Positions 21,441 to 31,611 of a DNA stretch of 51,364 nucleotides are shown here, piece after piece (within the stretch, counting starts at the first letter, position 1; every line of letters starts with the position of its first letter). Source of the DNA: Chara braunii. Taxonomy: Eukaryota; Streptophyta; Charophyceae; Charales; Characeae. Made by a program: the position numbers and the translations under genes. Under the pieces are notes generated by a model. That model made no database searches and was not told where the DNA came from. It was given only the letters and a program-made list of their open reading frames with translations. Location: NCBI GenBank assembly GCA_003427395.1, contig BFEA01000325.1:651266-702629 (forward strand), written 5' to 3'.

Positions 21441-23005
21441 TATTTTTAGATAGATATCAGAAGTTAGTTAGAAAGGTAGGATCATTTCTTGATCACTCAA
21501 GCATGGGTTGGGTACTGGCCTGTGCTGCATTGCAGGTCACCTTTATTCAGATTGATTCAAGGCTTGGCTAGTTTCAAGCTGATCCTACAAAGATCAACTT
21601 CTGTTATCTTTTGATAACAGGTCGGTTTCCGGCTCAACTCTAATCCACTCTTGCTACTCAACCTAAAATGGCTTTAGCCCTGTGTTTTGTGTTGTTTTGT
21701 TCTATTTTTACCCGGGCTTTAATTGAATGGTGATTTAATAAAGATGCTGAGTATGTTATTTTGAGAGTTGCACAAAGAGTGAGGCTTGTATGACTAAAGC
21801 GAGGGGTGTGAGTGCAAATAATGGTAGAAATTGACCCCGTGTAGTGTGTGCTCTGTTGATGTGACTCTTTGATGTGATTACAGGTACAATCTGTGGATTG
21901 AAGTCCAGACTTGGTTTTGTGTATGATCATATGTATATATATTTGAAGGAAGTCACTCCATGATTGTGAGAGTGATCGTCTCCTATCTCATAACTTTTAT
22001 ATCATGTTTCTTGTGTCCGCTCGACCCATTGAGGCCGTGCATAGTGACTAAGTAAGTTTTTGCACTGAGAGAAAAGGGAAATCCCCTGTTATCGTTTGCT
22101 TTTTAGAGTCATTATGGTTGGACGTTGTAGTCCGTGGCAGCCGTCAAAGTCAACCCCCTTGATATTTGACCGCCACGACAGCTAGAAACTGACTACTCAA
22201 CCCCTCTGCACAAGGTGCAGAAGAGGGTGTGGTCTTCAACCGCACATGATGGTTGTCTGGCGTCGAGAGATTACCCCTCAAAGCGCTGGTCAACCGACAC
22301 TTGAGTATCGAACACGACCCTCGAGGTTATCAAGGGCCGCGAGGCTACGAGTACCACAAAGTACCCCATCAGCGCGAATGCTTGCGTGCGCCCGCATGGC
22401 TGGTTGGCATGAGAAGGCCATGCGTTCGCTCGACTTTCATACAAAAGCCCAGCGTGCGATACCTATCTGATTCTGGCTGCAAATAGTTATGGGTCGGATA
22501 CTGAAGGGACTAGGAGTTTGTTGTGTTGTGGTGTTGTTTGTGGTGTATTCTCATGTGTTATGTGTAGGTAAGTGTGAGTGTTGTAGTGTAGTGCGTGGTG
22601 TGTGTAGCGCGTCCTAGTCGACCGACGTCGAATCGTGTTTGGGACCTCAGCCCCCCAGTACGTCGATTCGCGTACGGGTTCGATGTTGGGGCGTTCGACC
22701 GCGCGTACCCTCAATGCTACAGTGAATGAGAAACGCCCCCGGATGGGCCACCTCTGCAATTGCATACGAAAAGCTTTCGCATGTGGTTCAGTAGCTCGGC
22801 GGGGATACGCCCACCTAAGGGATGGTGACAGCTCCCACAGGTGGAGGTCAGCGGTGCCTCGCGTGACCCTGTCCTGTCATAAGGGTTCGCGAGAGGTACA
22901 ACTGGCGCACTCGGCCGGAGCGGCAAACACTCTCCGCGACAAGTCCTGCACAATCCTACGTGACGTGGCCGGGAGGGTCCCCGTGTGGGACCGATGCGCT
23001 CGACA

Positions 23006-24812
23006 ACGTCCAACCAATAACCAGAGACGAAAGAAAGATAATCGTTGTTGGAGAAAAAAACAGAGCGAAGGCTTTCTCTACAATTTCCCTGAATCTGACC
23101 ACTTGCATCGCTCGATTTGCATATCTAATATGCACAAACTTGCTGCCCTTCTCCTGCTGCTTCGCCTCCCATTTATTTCTTCCAGCTTTATCCACCATTA
23201 GCTTTCCCATTGCTTCCTGCATACACATGAATACATACATACACCAGGTTAAGAAGGATACTTATTTGGAAAACAGAGATGCTCTCGCGGTAGTCGTCTT
23301 GGGACTCCTTCTCAGCTGCTTGCTGACCACCGTGTTCCCCTGTATTGATTGGATTGTGATTGATGAGCTGGGAGTGTTGTCCATAGCCGCGGCCTCCTCC
23401 GAATCACCATTAGGCGATATAGGTATGTCCACTGACTAGGCCATGTTTTGTTGCTGGTCTGCCCTAACGTTTGCCATGCCAGGCCTGACATAATACGTAA
23501 GTAATGTATTATTCTGCCTTTTCGCTGGCCGGTTTTCCTTCTCCTTCGCTTTTCTCTTCCGAGAAGGGCTTTTGATGTATTTGTCGGGAAGGATTAAGGC
23601 CGCCATTTTGCGTGGAAATTTCCGCGTCATCACCACTGGATCATCGTGGATTGTCTCTTGCATCCTATTGGGGTCGCGAACCACATTCTCAGCCATCTGT
23701 GCCATGATAATCCTCATGTGCATAAACACGACCGAAGCCACGTTCTTTTGAGGGGGCAGCCGGGTATAGGTATTCGAGGTTTGCCAGCAAATACCATAGG
23801 ACGTGATCAAACCACGTGATTGTGGTTTTACAGTCCTCCTTGCCTTCTTCCACACATCAACATTTGAGGAAAGGACGTCCCACGTTCAAAATCCTCTTGA
23901 GTTCAGATATAACATCTGGACCCCTGGCTGCGCAAAAAATCCTGATCTGCAGTTGAGATCCAAAAATTGAGCATTTCGTGTGATCGAAGTGTCCAACCGG
24001 CGCTAGAGCCATGGCATCTGGGCCAATTGGGTAGGGGCCGTTGATGAGCTCAGTATCCTCACCAAGGGCCTTGTCCAGGCGGAGATCCATCTCAACCTCG
24101 GTGAGGGATGCTAACAGACGGTAGGTTTTATTGCTGATAGGGGCGCAGTGATTGTACGTATCCAGCTCCCAAACCTTGTTGTTGAGCTTTACAGATTCCG
24201 ATTCCACCCATCTGCTGGGGACTAAGGGAAGAAACGCATTCCTAAGGTACTTAGATACGGACTTTCGTTTGTCCTTTGCCATACCACTACTAAGCTCCAC
24301 CTGGGCCTTAGCTACCTCGGTAGCATGAAACCGGTTCTCCTCTTCCGTGAGTTTTAATCCGTCATTATCCGAGTCTGACTCGAATGTCTCGGTAACAGGA
24401 ACGTTCACTAATCCACTGTGGAATGCGGATTTGGCACCCCAGAGATCAACGAAGGTTTTTTCCTTCACGACCAAGGTCTCAGACAGAGATGCATGGACTA
24501 GGATGTCGTCATCCGCAGTCTCTTTTGCACCCTCTACCAGGTCCATAGTCACCTTGGGAAAGGAGGCTGTATCATATGTTGCAGACCAACCCAGTCATTA
24601 AAACGCAAGATAGAGATAAGCGGAGGGTAAGGAGGAGGGACATTGAACGAGTTGGCCTTGACAAAGTCAAGGATTACTGTGTTAGCAAGAGCAATCAGCG
24701 CCTGAGCAGGATGGGAGGGTGCTTTAAACTGATCCATCCACGATTGCCTCCCCTGCACCAAATCAGAATACCAGCAATTTGCCATGAAAGAGGGCTTCTG
24801 CCACAAGCACAA
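23006..24812 (-). pseudogene. PLE upstream reading frame, interrupted
   Basis: Minus-strand segments at 24812-24549, 24552-23857, 23855-23436 and 23240-23006 align in order with copy 2 (35560-33650). Conserved stretches include QKPSF...WYSDLV, DLWGAKSAFHSGLV, WELDTYNHCAPISNKTYRLL, NVGRPFLKC, then LPDKYIKSP followed by a Lys/Arg-rich RKRKAKEKE segment that looks like a nuclear localisation signal. RYANRAMQVV and VEKAFALFF follow just before the LTR insertion. I know no domain matching the first 400 residues and see no GIY-YIG motif. One stop plus a deletion relative to copy 2 lie after NVGRPFLKC. It would encode the N-terminal part of the RT protein or a separate ORF1. Confidence 0.65.
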
Positions 24813-25000
24813 AACCGAAAACAGTGATTAATACCGGATAGAAAATTGAATAATTTAAATGCAATTTTAATCCCCTTCCTAAGGTCATTATTTCGTATTT
24901 TCCTCGTAACCATAGGAAGGATTAAAATCAGTTTCTTGTGGCGTTTGATAGTATATAGGTTTGACAGAGAGGAGTCGACCTCTTTGATAACTACAGAGGG
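23006..25000 (-). mobile_element. Penelope-like retroelement, 5' half (copy 1)
   Basis: This is the upstream part of the PLE split by the LTR element; the 3' half is at 464-2579. It begins in plus coordinates exactly after the LTR end and includes the ACGT duplication. Similarity to copy 2 continues upstream to about 24830, and a short GAGGAGTCG(A/T)CGACC-like match near 24970 suggests shared 5' leader. The outer 5' end is not defined. Confidence 0.7.
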
Positions 25001-25099
25001 GACTATAGAGTACCCCTGCTATGTGTGTGTTTTGAGTAAACAGGGAGCTACTGCACTTAAACAGCGCAGCAAACCATAAAACAATACGCCTTCGTAAAT

Positions 25100-26230
25100 A
25101 CAACAGATCCTTGTACTATGGCTATTCAGAAACACGAAACTAAATCCCCAGGGGTTGCATTGAATTCAATCATCCGATATACACTTATATTTTTTGTGTT
25201 GTACGCGCGGGAAAAACATTCATAGAGTTTACATCAGGAGATAAGATTTCGTGCATTTGAGGTTTTTTCGCGATGTATCTCAGTTAGTACGGGAAAAAGT
25301 AAACCTTATTATTGAATAGAAAAACTTATATACGTGGAAGAAGAGTTATACAAAGAGTAACCACATCCCACGGTACGACCCAGGTATAAGCGAATGAGTA
25401 AAGTCGCGACCATCGATCACATATCAAATCCCATTCATTCGTTTAATCACATAAATTCAATCTTTCACGTGAAAGCAAGAAAAAACCCATCGAAAATATT
25501 CATCCGCGATCAATGAATATACCTTAAAAGTTAAAACCCATTCATCCGTTTTATTAATACAAATCACACGAGAAAGCAGGAAAAATTCTTCGACACAATA
25601 CACAAGGTCAAGTATTCTGAAGAACAGACTCCATCACAACCGATCGTATGTAACATGATTGCTACCACCTAACTACTCATTACACTATCCTATGTGGCTT
25701 ACTTATTTCACATTCACCAATTACATCAGTTTTGCGAAAAAGACAATCACACCTATCTAATATTATGTATCTCATTCTGATTCCTCAACCAATTACCCTC
25801 TACTGCACATCCTTCTCAGAATTTTTCTTTCATTTACCCGAGTACCCATGCGTAATTAACAACCTCCACTCCAGTTACGCATTCTCCCTGCGCTCATCCT
25901 CGTATTACGCTCCAGCATGATGAAAGATGGGAATTCTTCAAGCTATGCTTCCTCATTATTACGATCCGTGAATCCGCTAACCATGCTCCTGCGCTAGATC
26001 ATCACCACTTGAACACATGGACAAGGAACTATGAACTATCCATTAGAGCTAAGGACAGGGTTTCTTTCAAAAACAATCCGGGAAAATAAAAAACAGTGCA
26101 TAGTGCTCAGCCAGATAATCGAATAAAGATGGTTGCCATATATCCTATATGGACCAACTTTCCGGTGTATATACTACTCTGCCATGAGTATCATACATAT
26201 ATATACACCTGATTGCTCAGTGATCATTCC
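25100..26230. other. AT-rich stretch with no gene seen
   Basis: No convincing coding region, RNA gene or structured repeat. A loosely repeated phrase like CCCATTCATCCGTTT or CCCATTCATTCGTTT with CACGTGAAAGCA or CACGAGAAAGCA near 25430 and 25540 hints at one old duplication. Confidence 0.5.
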
Positions 26231-26624
26231 CTCGTATGTTGCCATATGCTAGGAAGAAGCTGATCAATTCCCAGCAATTATCTACCCAACACTCAATTGC
26301 GAGATTTCAAAAACATGAAGGTACCGCAAGCGNGTCGAATCCTACATCATTACTCACACACAAAACAAGGAAAAACAGCTATCCTATCCGCATACAAACT
26401 TCCAATCCNATCAGAACACATCACCACCTTATCAAGCATTCCCCTCTCGCCTCATACACGACTCATTACTGACTTCGTCAATCCCTGTGAAAATATGAAT
26501 GTCATGCAGGATTGTCCCCTTCTCTCTTTTTCACTCATACTCGGTGATCACCATTTCCCCGACTCTTCGATTTGNATTTGACTATCCTTGGTGCTGACCA
26601 TTCTTGGTCACGCCATATGGCTGA

Positions 26625-27077
26625 TCAAGTTGGTATCCGATCCCGTGAAGGGCTTACGTACAGCAACAGGAATATCGNCGACCTGACCCAATGATACATG
26701 ATTATCGCGCCAATCATTGTGGACGCAGCGATGAAGCCNCAGCACATTGGAACCATCAACCCGCTCTCATAGCACATCCCATCCCTCGCTGCCCAAAGTT
26801 CCATCCATGCCCGAAGCACCACCATTGCCATGGAAACATACCNCATCCCTGCCCACAAGAAAAAGATGAGAAAGTAAATCGCCCCCTCCATCACTTTAGT
26901 CCCTTCGGCAGAATTTCTGCTGCGCAGAGCGCACCGATGAACNGTTGCACGAACAGCAAAACCCGAAATCACGCGCTCTCAATGCAGACAATTCCATAAG
27001 CGAGAAGAACGTCAGCAGCGCTAGGAAGATAGCAAAAATCGATACTATGGCGATGGCCACATAAGCAGATTCCATAT
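26625..27077 (-). pseudogene. Possible multi-span membrane protein, copy 1
   Basis: On the minus strand a frame opens at 27077 (MESAYVAIAIVSIFAIFLAL), with a hydrophobic segment of about 23 residues and then a Cys pair. After a frame change it continues with further hydrophobic segments (YFLIFFLWAGM and FIAASTMIGAIIM). The layout of three or four membrane spans with basic loops resembles 29919-30457, which follows the same order. Several n calls and the frame change mean it is decayed, contains an intron, or is badly sequenced. I do not recognise the family. Confidence 0.3.
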
Positions 27078-27159
27078 GGAACCTTCAACTTTTCAAAACT
27101 TCGATCCAAAGCTTTACTGCAAGTGCACCAAGTCCTACGTCACCGCTCACACGCAAACA

Positions 27160-27430
27160 ATCAACCAAAACGAAAACCAATCAAGCAACAAGCAACCGAT
27201 AGAAAACAGTTAAGTAATATCATGCACTNACTAAAATACGAATATAGTATGTTATAGAAGTCCCAATTCAACTTAACNACCCTAAAGTGTCGATGAAACA
27301 CTAGGGTAATTAGCAGGAAGTCCCAAAAGCTTTTTGGCCAATCCCTACTAAAAATTGGCTCATCAGGGGGTATATTACCCTTAGTTATCGTGTTGAAAGG
27401 GATAAGGCTTTCTTTCAAGCCGAAGAGAGG
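27160..27430 (-). repeat. Segment shared with 30600-30780
   Basis: Shared phrases include AAGTGT(C/T)GA(T/C)GAAAC, GTCCCAAAAG, GCTCATCAGG and TTGGTTATCG or TTAGTTATCG. Each copy lies just upstream (minus strand) of one of the two membrane-protein-like regions, which supports a tandem duplication of a larger block. Confidence 0.5.
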
Positions 27431-27894
27431 ATCATTAGGAAGGGATGCTGGTAGATTGGGAGGAGGTATACGAAAGCATTACCACACATGATGGAGCCGC
27501 AGGTTCGTCATTGCTGGGATCCGTAGCCTAAGAAGAAGATCCGACAGTTTTCCACCGATCGCCTTCGTAGAGCTATCAGGAAAGTANCCAAGGGGAGGAA
27601 GATNACCACTNCATGCAGTAGATAGCACCTTNGAGAGTGGAGAGGCAAGTGGGGAATGAGAGGGGAACGAAGTGACGGATGGAGTTAGTTGGAGTGCAAT
27701 GCCGATACATGCCTTCCTTGTCGCGAGAACTATGGCGCGCCGACGCGCGGGCTCAAGTTCATAGCCGCACAATGAACCNNAGCGTCNCGGCCGGAGGCGC
27801 TTCACCGATTAAGGGAGGACTACGAACGACAGAGGACATAAATACAGTCCGCCGGATTGAAATCCCGCNATACCCTGTGCTTGAAAACNTGATT

Positions 27895-28400
27895 TCAACC
27901 CAGATGCTGATTACTCAAACCAGGTCTTCGGGGGAGGATAGGGTGGGTATCTACGAGGGTAATTTTACTAAAGGTACTGTCANACCACAATCTCAACCCA
28001 GACACCGATTACTCAAACCATGCCTTCGGGGGAGGATAGGGTGGGTACCATTGGGGGTATTTTTACCAACCGTATCGTAAGACCAAGAATTCAACCCAGA
28101 CACTGATTGCTCAAACCAGGCTTACGGGGGATGATAGGGTGGGTACCTGTGGGGGTATTCTTACAAACCGTACCGTAAGAACAAGAATTCAACCCAGACA
28201 CTGATTGCTCAAACCAGGCCTATGGGGGAGGATAGGGTGGGTACCTGTGGGGGTAATTTTCTTTCAGGTACCTTCAGGGCTGGTTGATGGCCCAATGACA
28301 AATACTGGCGAAAACTGTTATTCTACTGATGCTGAACCAATGGAGAGCAGCGAAGAAAATGGAGAGCAGAAGAAAGAAAGGAGCTTTTTTTTCCAAAAAA
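27895..28400 (+). repeat. 98-bp satellite, four units plus tail (right copy)
   Basis: Units start at 27895, 27993, 28091 and 28189 (period exactly 98), each with TCAACCCAGA, ATTRCTCAAACCA and AGGGTGGGTA. The first two units are more diverged. After the fourth unit comes the same tail as at 188-299. Confidence 0.88.
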
Positions 28401-28649
28401 AAAAATATATTTATATATAAATATATATATATATATATATCTATATATATATATATATAAATGCACATATCCATTCAGAAATATATATAAAACAGTTTGG
28501 CACAGCCCCTCGTTTGTTGTCCTCTTCTCTCTCTCTGCCGACGATTTACCGGGCAGTTCTATTTGTGACGATATATATATATATATAATATATACATATA
28601 TATATGTCTAAAAAAATAATATTTTCTGTGTATGTGTGTGTGTGTGTGT

Positions 28650-28690
<41 letters not shown>
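28396..28690 (+). repeat. (TA)n and (TG)n microsatellites with embedded insert
   Basis: A-rich and (TA)n tracts, a unique 69-bp insert at 28502-28570, more (TA)n, then (TG)n at about 28627-28682. This is the paralogue of 296-463, lacking the PLE and having the insert. Frames read from these tracts are meaningless. Confidence 0.9.
28502..28570 (+). repeat. Microsatellite-embedded short repeat, copy 1
   Basis: The sequence from ACAGCCCCTCGTTTGTTGTC to the phrase GCAGTTCTATTTG matches 38035-38106 almost completely and is likewise embedded in (TA)n there. It is missing from the paralogous left-edge locus. Confidence 0.7.
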
Positions 28691-28692
<2 letters not shown>

Positions 28693-28699
28693 GGTGTGT

Positions 28700-29370
28700 G
28701 TAGTGAGATGAGTCCACCTCAACATAAGAAGAGGCAAGTCGAGGATGACACAACATAATAAATGCAAAAAACCATGGACAATCCTGTACTGAACGAATAC
28801 CAGATATGTGTCCAACGAGTCAGGTCGTAATCTAGAAAGACCTCTACCATCATCGTCCGTTTCAATTCAATGTCGCCAAAAAAAGGAAAGATCATCATAC
28901 CTTCATTGGAAGGGGGCAAAATTAGCTAGTGGAAACGGGTATCACCAAGAGGGTGTCAGGGCGGCGGAGTGGTGGGAAGGAGAGGGAGAGAAGGGGGAAG
29001 GGAGGAAGAAGTAGGGAATAAGACGATGGTTGTAGGAAAATAACGACCCATGTTTGAGGGGAAACCCGTAACGTTCTGCCTACAGTACGCTGGATAACAT
29101 GAGATAGGAAAGCCCGAAAAATATTCGCGTTGAGTCGGGACATTCACGCATGAGGAGGAAAAGTTGCAAAAGGAGAGGATGGCCATATGGGGAGGACTCC
29201 AAAAAACAAAAAAATGTAGTCATGCCATCAAATTCAATGGAGCTGAAGAATCGTAGCAAATATTCACAACATTGTACCTGTATCCGTGGAAATTCAGAAA
29301 CGTGGAGCAAGAAGAATAAGAAATAATCAAGTACCTTCTCACTCATAAGTAGACAGACAAAATTGCTCTG
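28700..29370. other. No gene recognised
   Basis: Purine-rich and mixed sequence with a G-rich GGAGAGGGAGAG stretch near 28978. No credible coding region. Minus-strand frames of 73-154 codons overlap the foldback element next to it. Confidence 0.4.
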
Positions 29371-29378
29371 ATGCTCGA

Positions 29379-29489
29379 CTACCTTCTTCCCTCCAATACA
29401 ACGTACGGTCATTATGGCTGTATTTAGACTGAAAGATATCCCAAATACAACTATAATTACCGTACGTTGTATTTGGGGGAAGAAGGTAG
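29379..29489. mobile_element. 111-bp foldback/MITE-like element, copy 1
   Basis: CTACCTTCTTCCCTCCAATA and the following AACGTACGGT are mirrored by ACCGTACGTT and TATTTGGGGGAAGAAGGTAG. The terminal inverted repeats are about 37 bases with few mismatches, around a centre of about 37 bases. It has the same length and related arm sequence as 42547-42657. No clear target-site duplication is seen. Confidence 0.75.
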
Positions 29490-29805
29490 GAGTAATGACT
29501 GCCACCAACCTTGCCCTAATGACAACCTGAACCAAGCTCCGCATATCTCATAAAAGTTATTATTCCAACTGCCTTTAGATTTCACCGATAAAAATAGCGC
29601 TCTCATCATCAAAGATCCCTCGCATAATCTCACAATTGTTTCGAGCATATAGAAGGGAATCCTCACAAACAGCTTACTGGACTCCTAATTACGAGACGAC
29701 ACGTACTCCTAGATCTCATGAACACCGATCGCGAATGTAATAACAACAATCCCCCATCGTCAGACCAACACGTTCATCATAGAATAGATCAACTTCTAGC
29801 AACCA

Positions 29806-30460
29806 TCACCCAGTGCGCTTCACAGAGTCAAAATGTGAAAGTATCACTAAGTGGCGAAAGACCTTGATTACGACATCAAAAACTGTATTGGAAATCACGC
29901 GTGGACATATGCCTAGGGTCAAGGGGGATAAAAGGAATAGATCGCCACGTGATCCACCCTTTCTTCCAAGATTACCACCAAAGTGAGGGTAAAGGTCAAA
30001 AACAGAGCAACGACAGCAATGATTGCGACCGAGTGTAAAGAGGGCCAGTAGGAGACATCGGAAGGAGTCAAAGTATCGGTAAGGAGGCATTGAGGAGGGG
30101 CAAAGGAGGTGGAAATACTACTATCATTGCGAGCTAAGAGAACGAGGACAAAGAAAAAGGAAAGAAGCATGCAGGCAAGGATAGCGAAGAGGGCCATGGA
30201 GAAGTGACAGAGGGAGCTCGTGATGCACCAATTTAGATGGGGCACTTCCCACGCGGAGTGAGAGCAGTGGAAGAGTTCAGCGAAAAAGGAAGGCAGCCCA
30301 CAGATCTCCGATGATCCAAGGAGTCAAGGAACTCGAAGAATGCAAGAGTGGCCAACAACATGCAGAAGATCGTGATTACTCCCAAGCATAAGGTTGGATA
30401 ATCCACGAAGATCTCGCGGCCGCGAAACATCGACCGAAGGTGCGAATCCATCAGCATCTC
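29806..30460 (-). pseudogene. Possible multi-span membrane protein, copy 2
   Basis: Minus-strand frames at 30457-30233 and 30245-29919 together give hydrophobic segments TLCLGVITIFCMLLATLAFF, MALFAILACMLLSFFFVLVLL and VAIIAVVALFLTFTLTLVVI. The order and spacing resemble copy 1 at 26625-27077. A stop and frame change separate the first two segments. An intron is possible. Function unknown. Confidence 0.33.
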
Positions 30461-30599
30461 CTACGTCAAACATGCATGCAGTAGCACACAACAAAGCGGA
30501 CAAATCATTAGACATCCATCATACATGGGTGGTGTAAAAATGGAGGAAAGGGGAAGATGGGAGGGGTTAAGAAGGGAGAGAGAGAAAAAAAAAAACAAA

Positions 30600-30780
30600 A
30601 AAAACTGCTCCGATATCCGCCAAGAGACCCCAAAGTGTTGACGAAACCAACAAAAAAATGGGGTCAGCAGAACAGTCCCAAAAGGTTTTTCGCCAGTGTC
30701 TGCCAAACTAGCTCATCAGGCGAATGATGCCCCTTGGTTATCGTTTCGAAATGGGAGAGGAGTGAATGAGGATAGATATG
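30600..30780 (-). repeat. Segment shared with 27160-27430
   Basis: Counterpart of the upstream segment of copy 1. It lies between the copy 2 membrane-like frames and the hydrophobic frame at 30952-31167. Confidence 0.5.
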
Positions 30781-30951
30781 GAGAGAGGCAAAGGGGAAAA
30801 GTGGAGAGAGGAGGAGGATGGGGAGGGGGAGGGGGACAGGGGGGAGGGAGGAGGGAGGAGGGGTAAATGGAAGTGAGATTCATTACCACCGCCGTGTGGG
30901 AAGAGGATATCGCCAACACGGCTGCTTCGGAATAAGGAAAGAAGAAAGTCG

Positions 30952-31167
30952 CTACTCCTTGTGCAACACGCGCCACATAATCAAAGAATAAACCTCACAT
31001 AGAGCTGGCGACACACCGGTGGAGAGAAACACGAGGAGGGACACTGGGTGAATGCAAATGGGCAGACAGGACGCAATGACAGTTCTGCGCAGCCATCCGC
31101 ATACAACCTTGGTAGCCGAGGGGAGCGAGGGTATGATCACACATAACGCCTGGATAAATAGTATCAT
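30952..31167 (-). other. Hydrophobic reading frame, unassigned
   Basis: A 71-codon minus-strand frame with two hydrophobic stretches (ALCVIIPSLP and ICIHPVSLLVFLSTGVSPAL). It may be an upstream exon of the tandem membrane-protein-like genes or chance. A purine-rich tract at 30775-30870 lies between it and the shared segment. Confidence 0.2.
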
Positions 31168-31568
31168 GGACTGTTGATTTCAGTAACTCATCGGAGTTGG
31201 GTAGAAGGCAGGGTGGGGACCAGGATCGAAAAATACCCAAGCTTAAAAGGATACTTAGGGTATACCAGGTTGAAGGCAGCTAATTCATGCATTCAAAAAG
31301 TCAGAAGTTATTTAAGAGGGGGGGGAAAGGGGTGGGTCTGCAAAGAGTACTAGTACCCTTCGAGTACTTAACAAAAAAAAAAAAAAAGTTTGGCCATTAC
31401 CCGACATGCCTCCGGAAAAATAGGACCATGCAAGTTCCTCCATTTTACTAAAGATTTCAGAAGAAGGGTTGAGGGTATACCCCTTTATTCCAATAAATGT
31501 ATATTCATAAGTTAGTGGGATAATAACATGTCCCTTAAGAACCCAAAGGTTAGTCAATTATCCATTGT

Positions 31569-31570
<2 letters not shown>

Positions 31571-31610
<40 letters not shown>
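31571..31610 (+). repeat. (GT)20 microsatellite at PLE copy 2 3' end
   Basis: A pure dinucleotide tract directly joined to the 3' end of PLE copy 2. Its other flank is unrelated to the flank at the copy 1 site. Confidence 0.92.

Positions 31611-31611
<1 letters not shown>

Larger units (their letters stand above)
2580..23005 (+). mobile_element. Giant non-coding LTR retroelement (LARD-like)
   Basis: This is a 20.4 kb element with long direct repeats at both ends. Outer ends are TG (2580) and CA (23005), flanked by ACGT at 2576-2579 and 23006-23009. The 5' LTR ends in CA at 9841, followed two bases later by a tRNA-Asp-type primer-binding site. Between the LTRs lie about 3.3 kb with no recognisable gag, protease, RT or integrase, so any mobility would need proteins from another element. 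Large LTRs with a non-coding interior fit the LARD class known in plants, although these LTRs are longer than I know for that class. No clear polypurine tract precedes the 3' LTR at 13110. It interrupts a PLE, so it is younger than that copy. Confidence 0.72.
13110..23005 (+). repeat. 3' LTR
   Basis: It begins TGTCGGTGCGAATAC and ends GCGCTCGACA, like the 5' LTR. It contains a 3.2 kb module (13274-16486) absent from the 5' LTR, and an N run at 17739-17978. It is followed by ACGT and the 5' half of the interrupted PLE. No clear polypurine tract is visible upstream; the preceding bases are AATAAGGTCCGGTAAGC. Confidence 0.68.

Noticed and set aside
29080-29544. 154-codon minus-strand frame
   Set aside because: It runs through the 111-bp foldback element, so at least the upstream third is not gene sequence, and nothing in the rest is recognisable.
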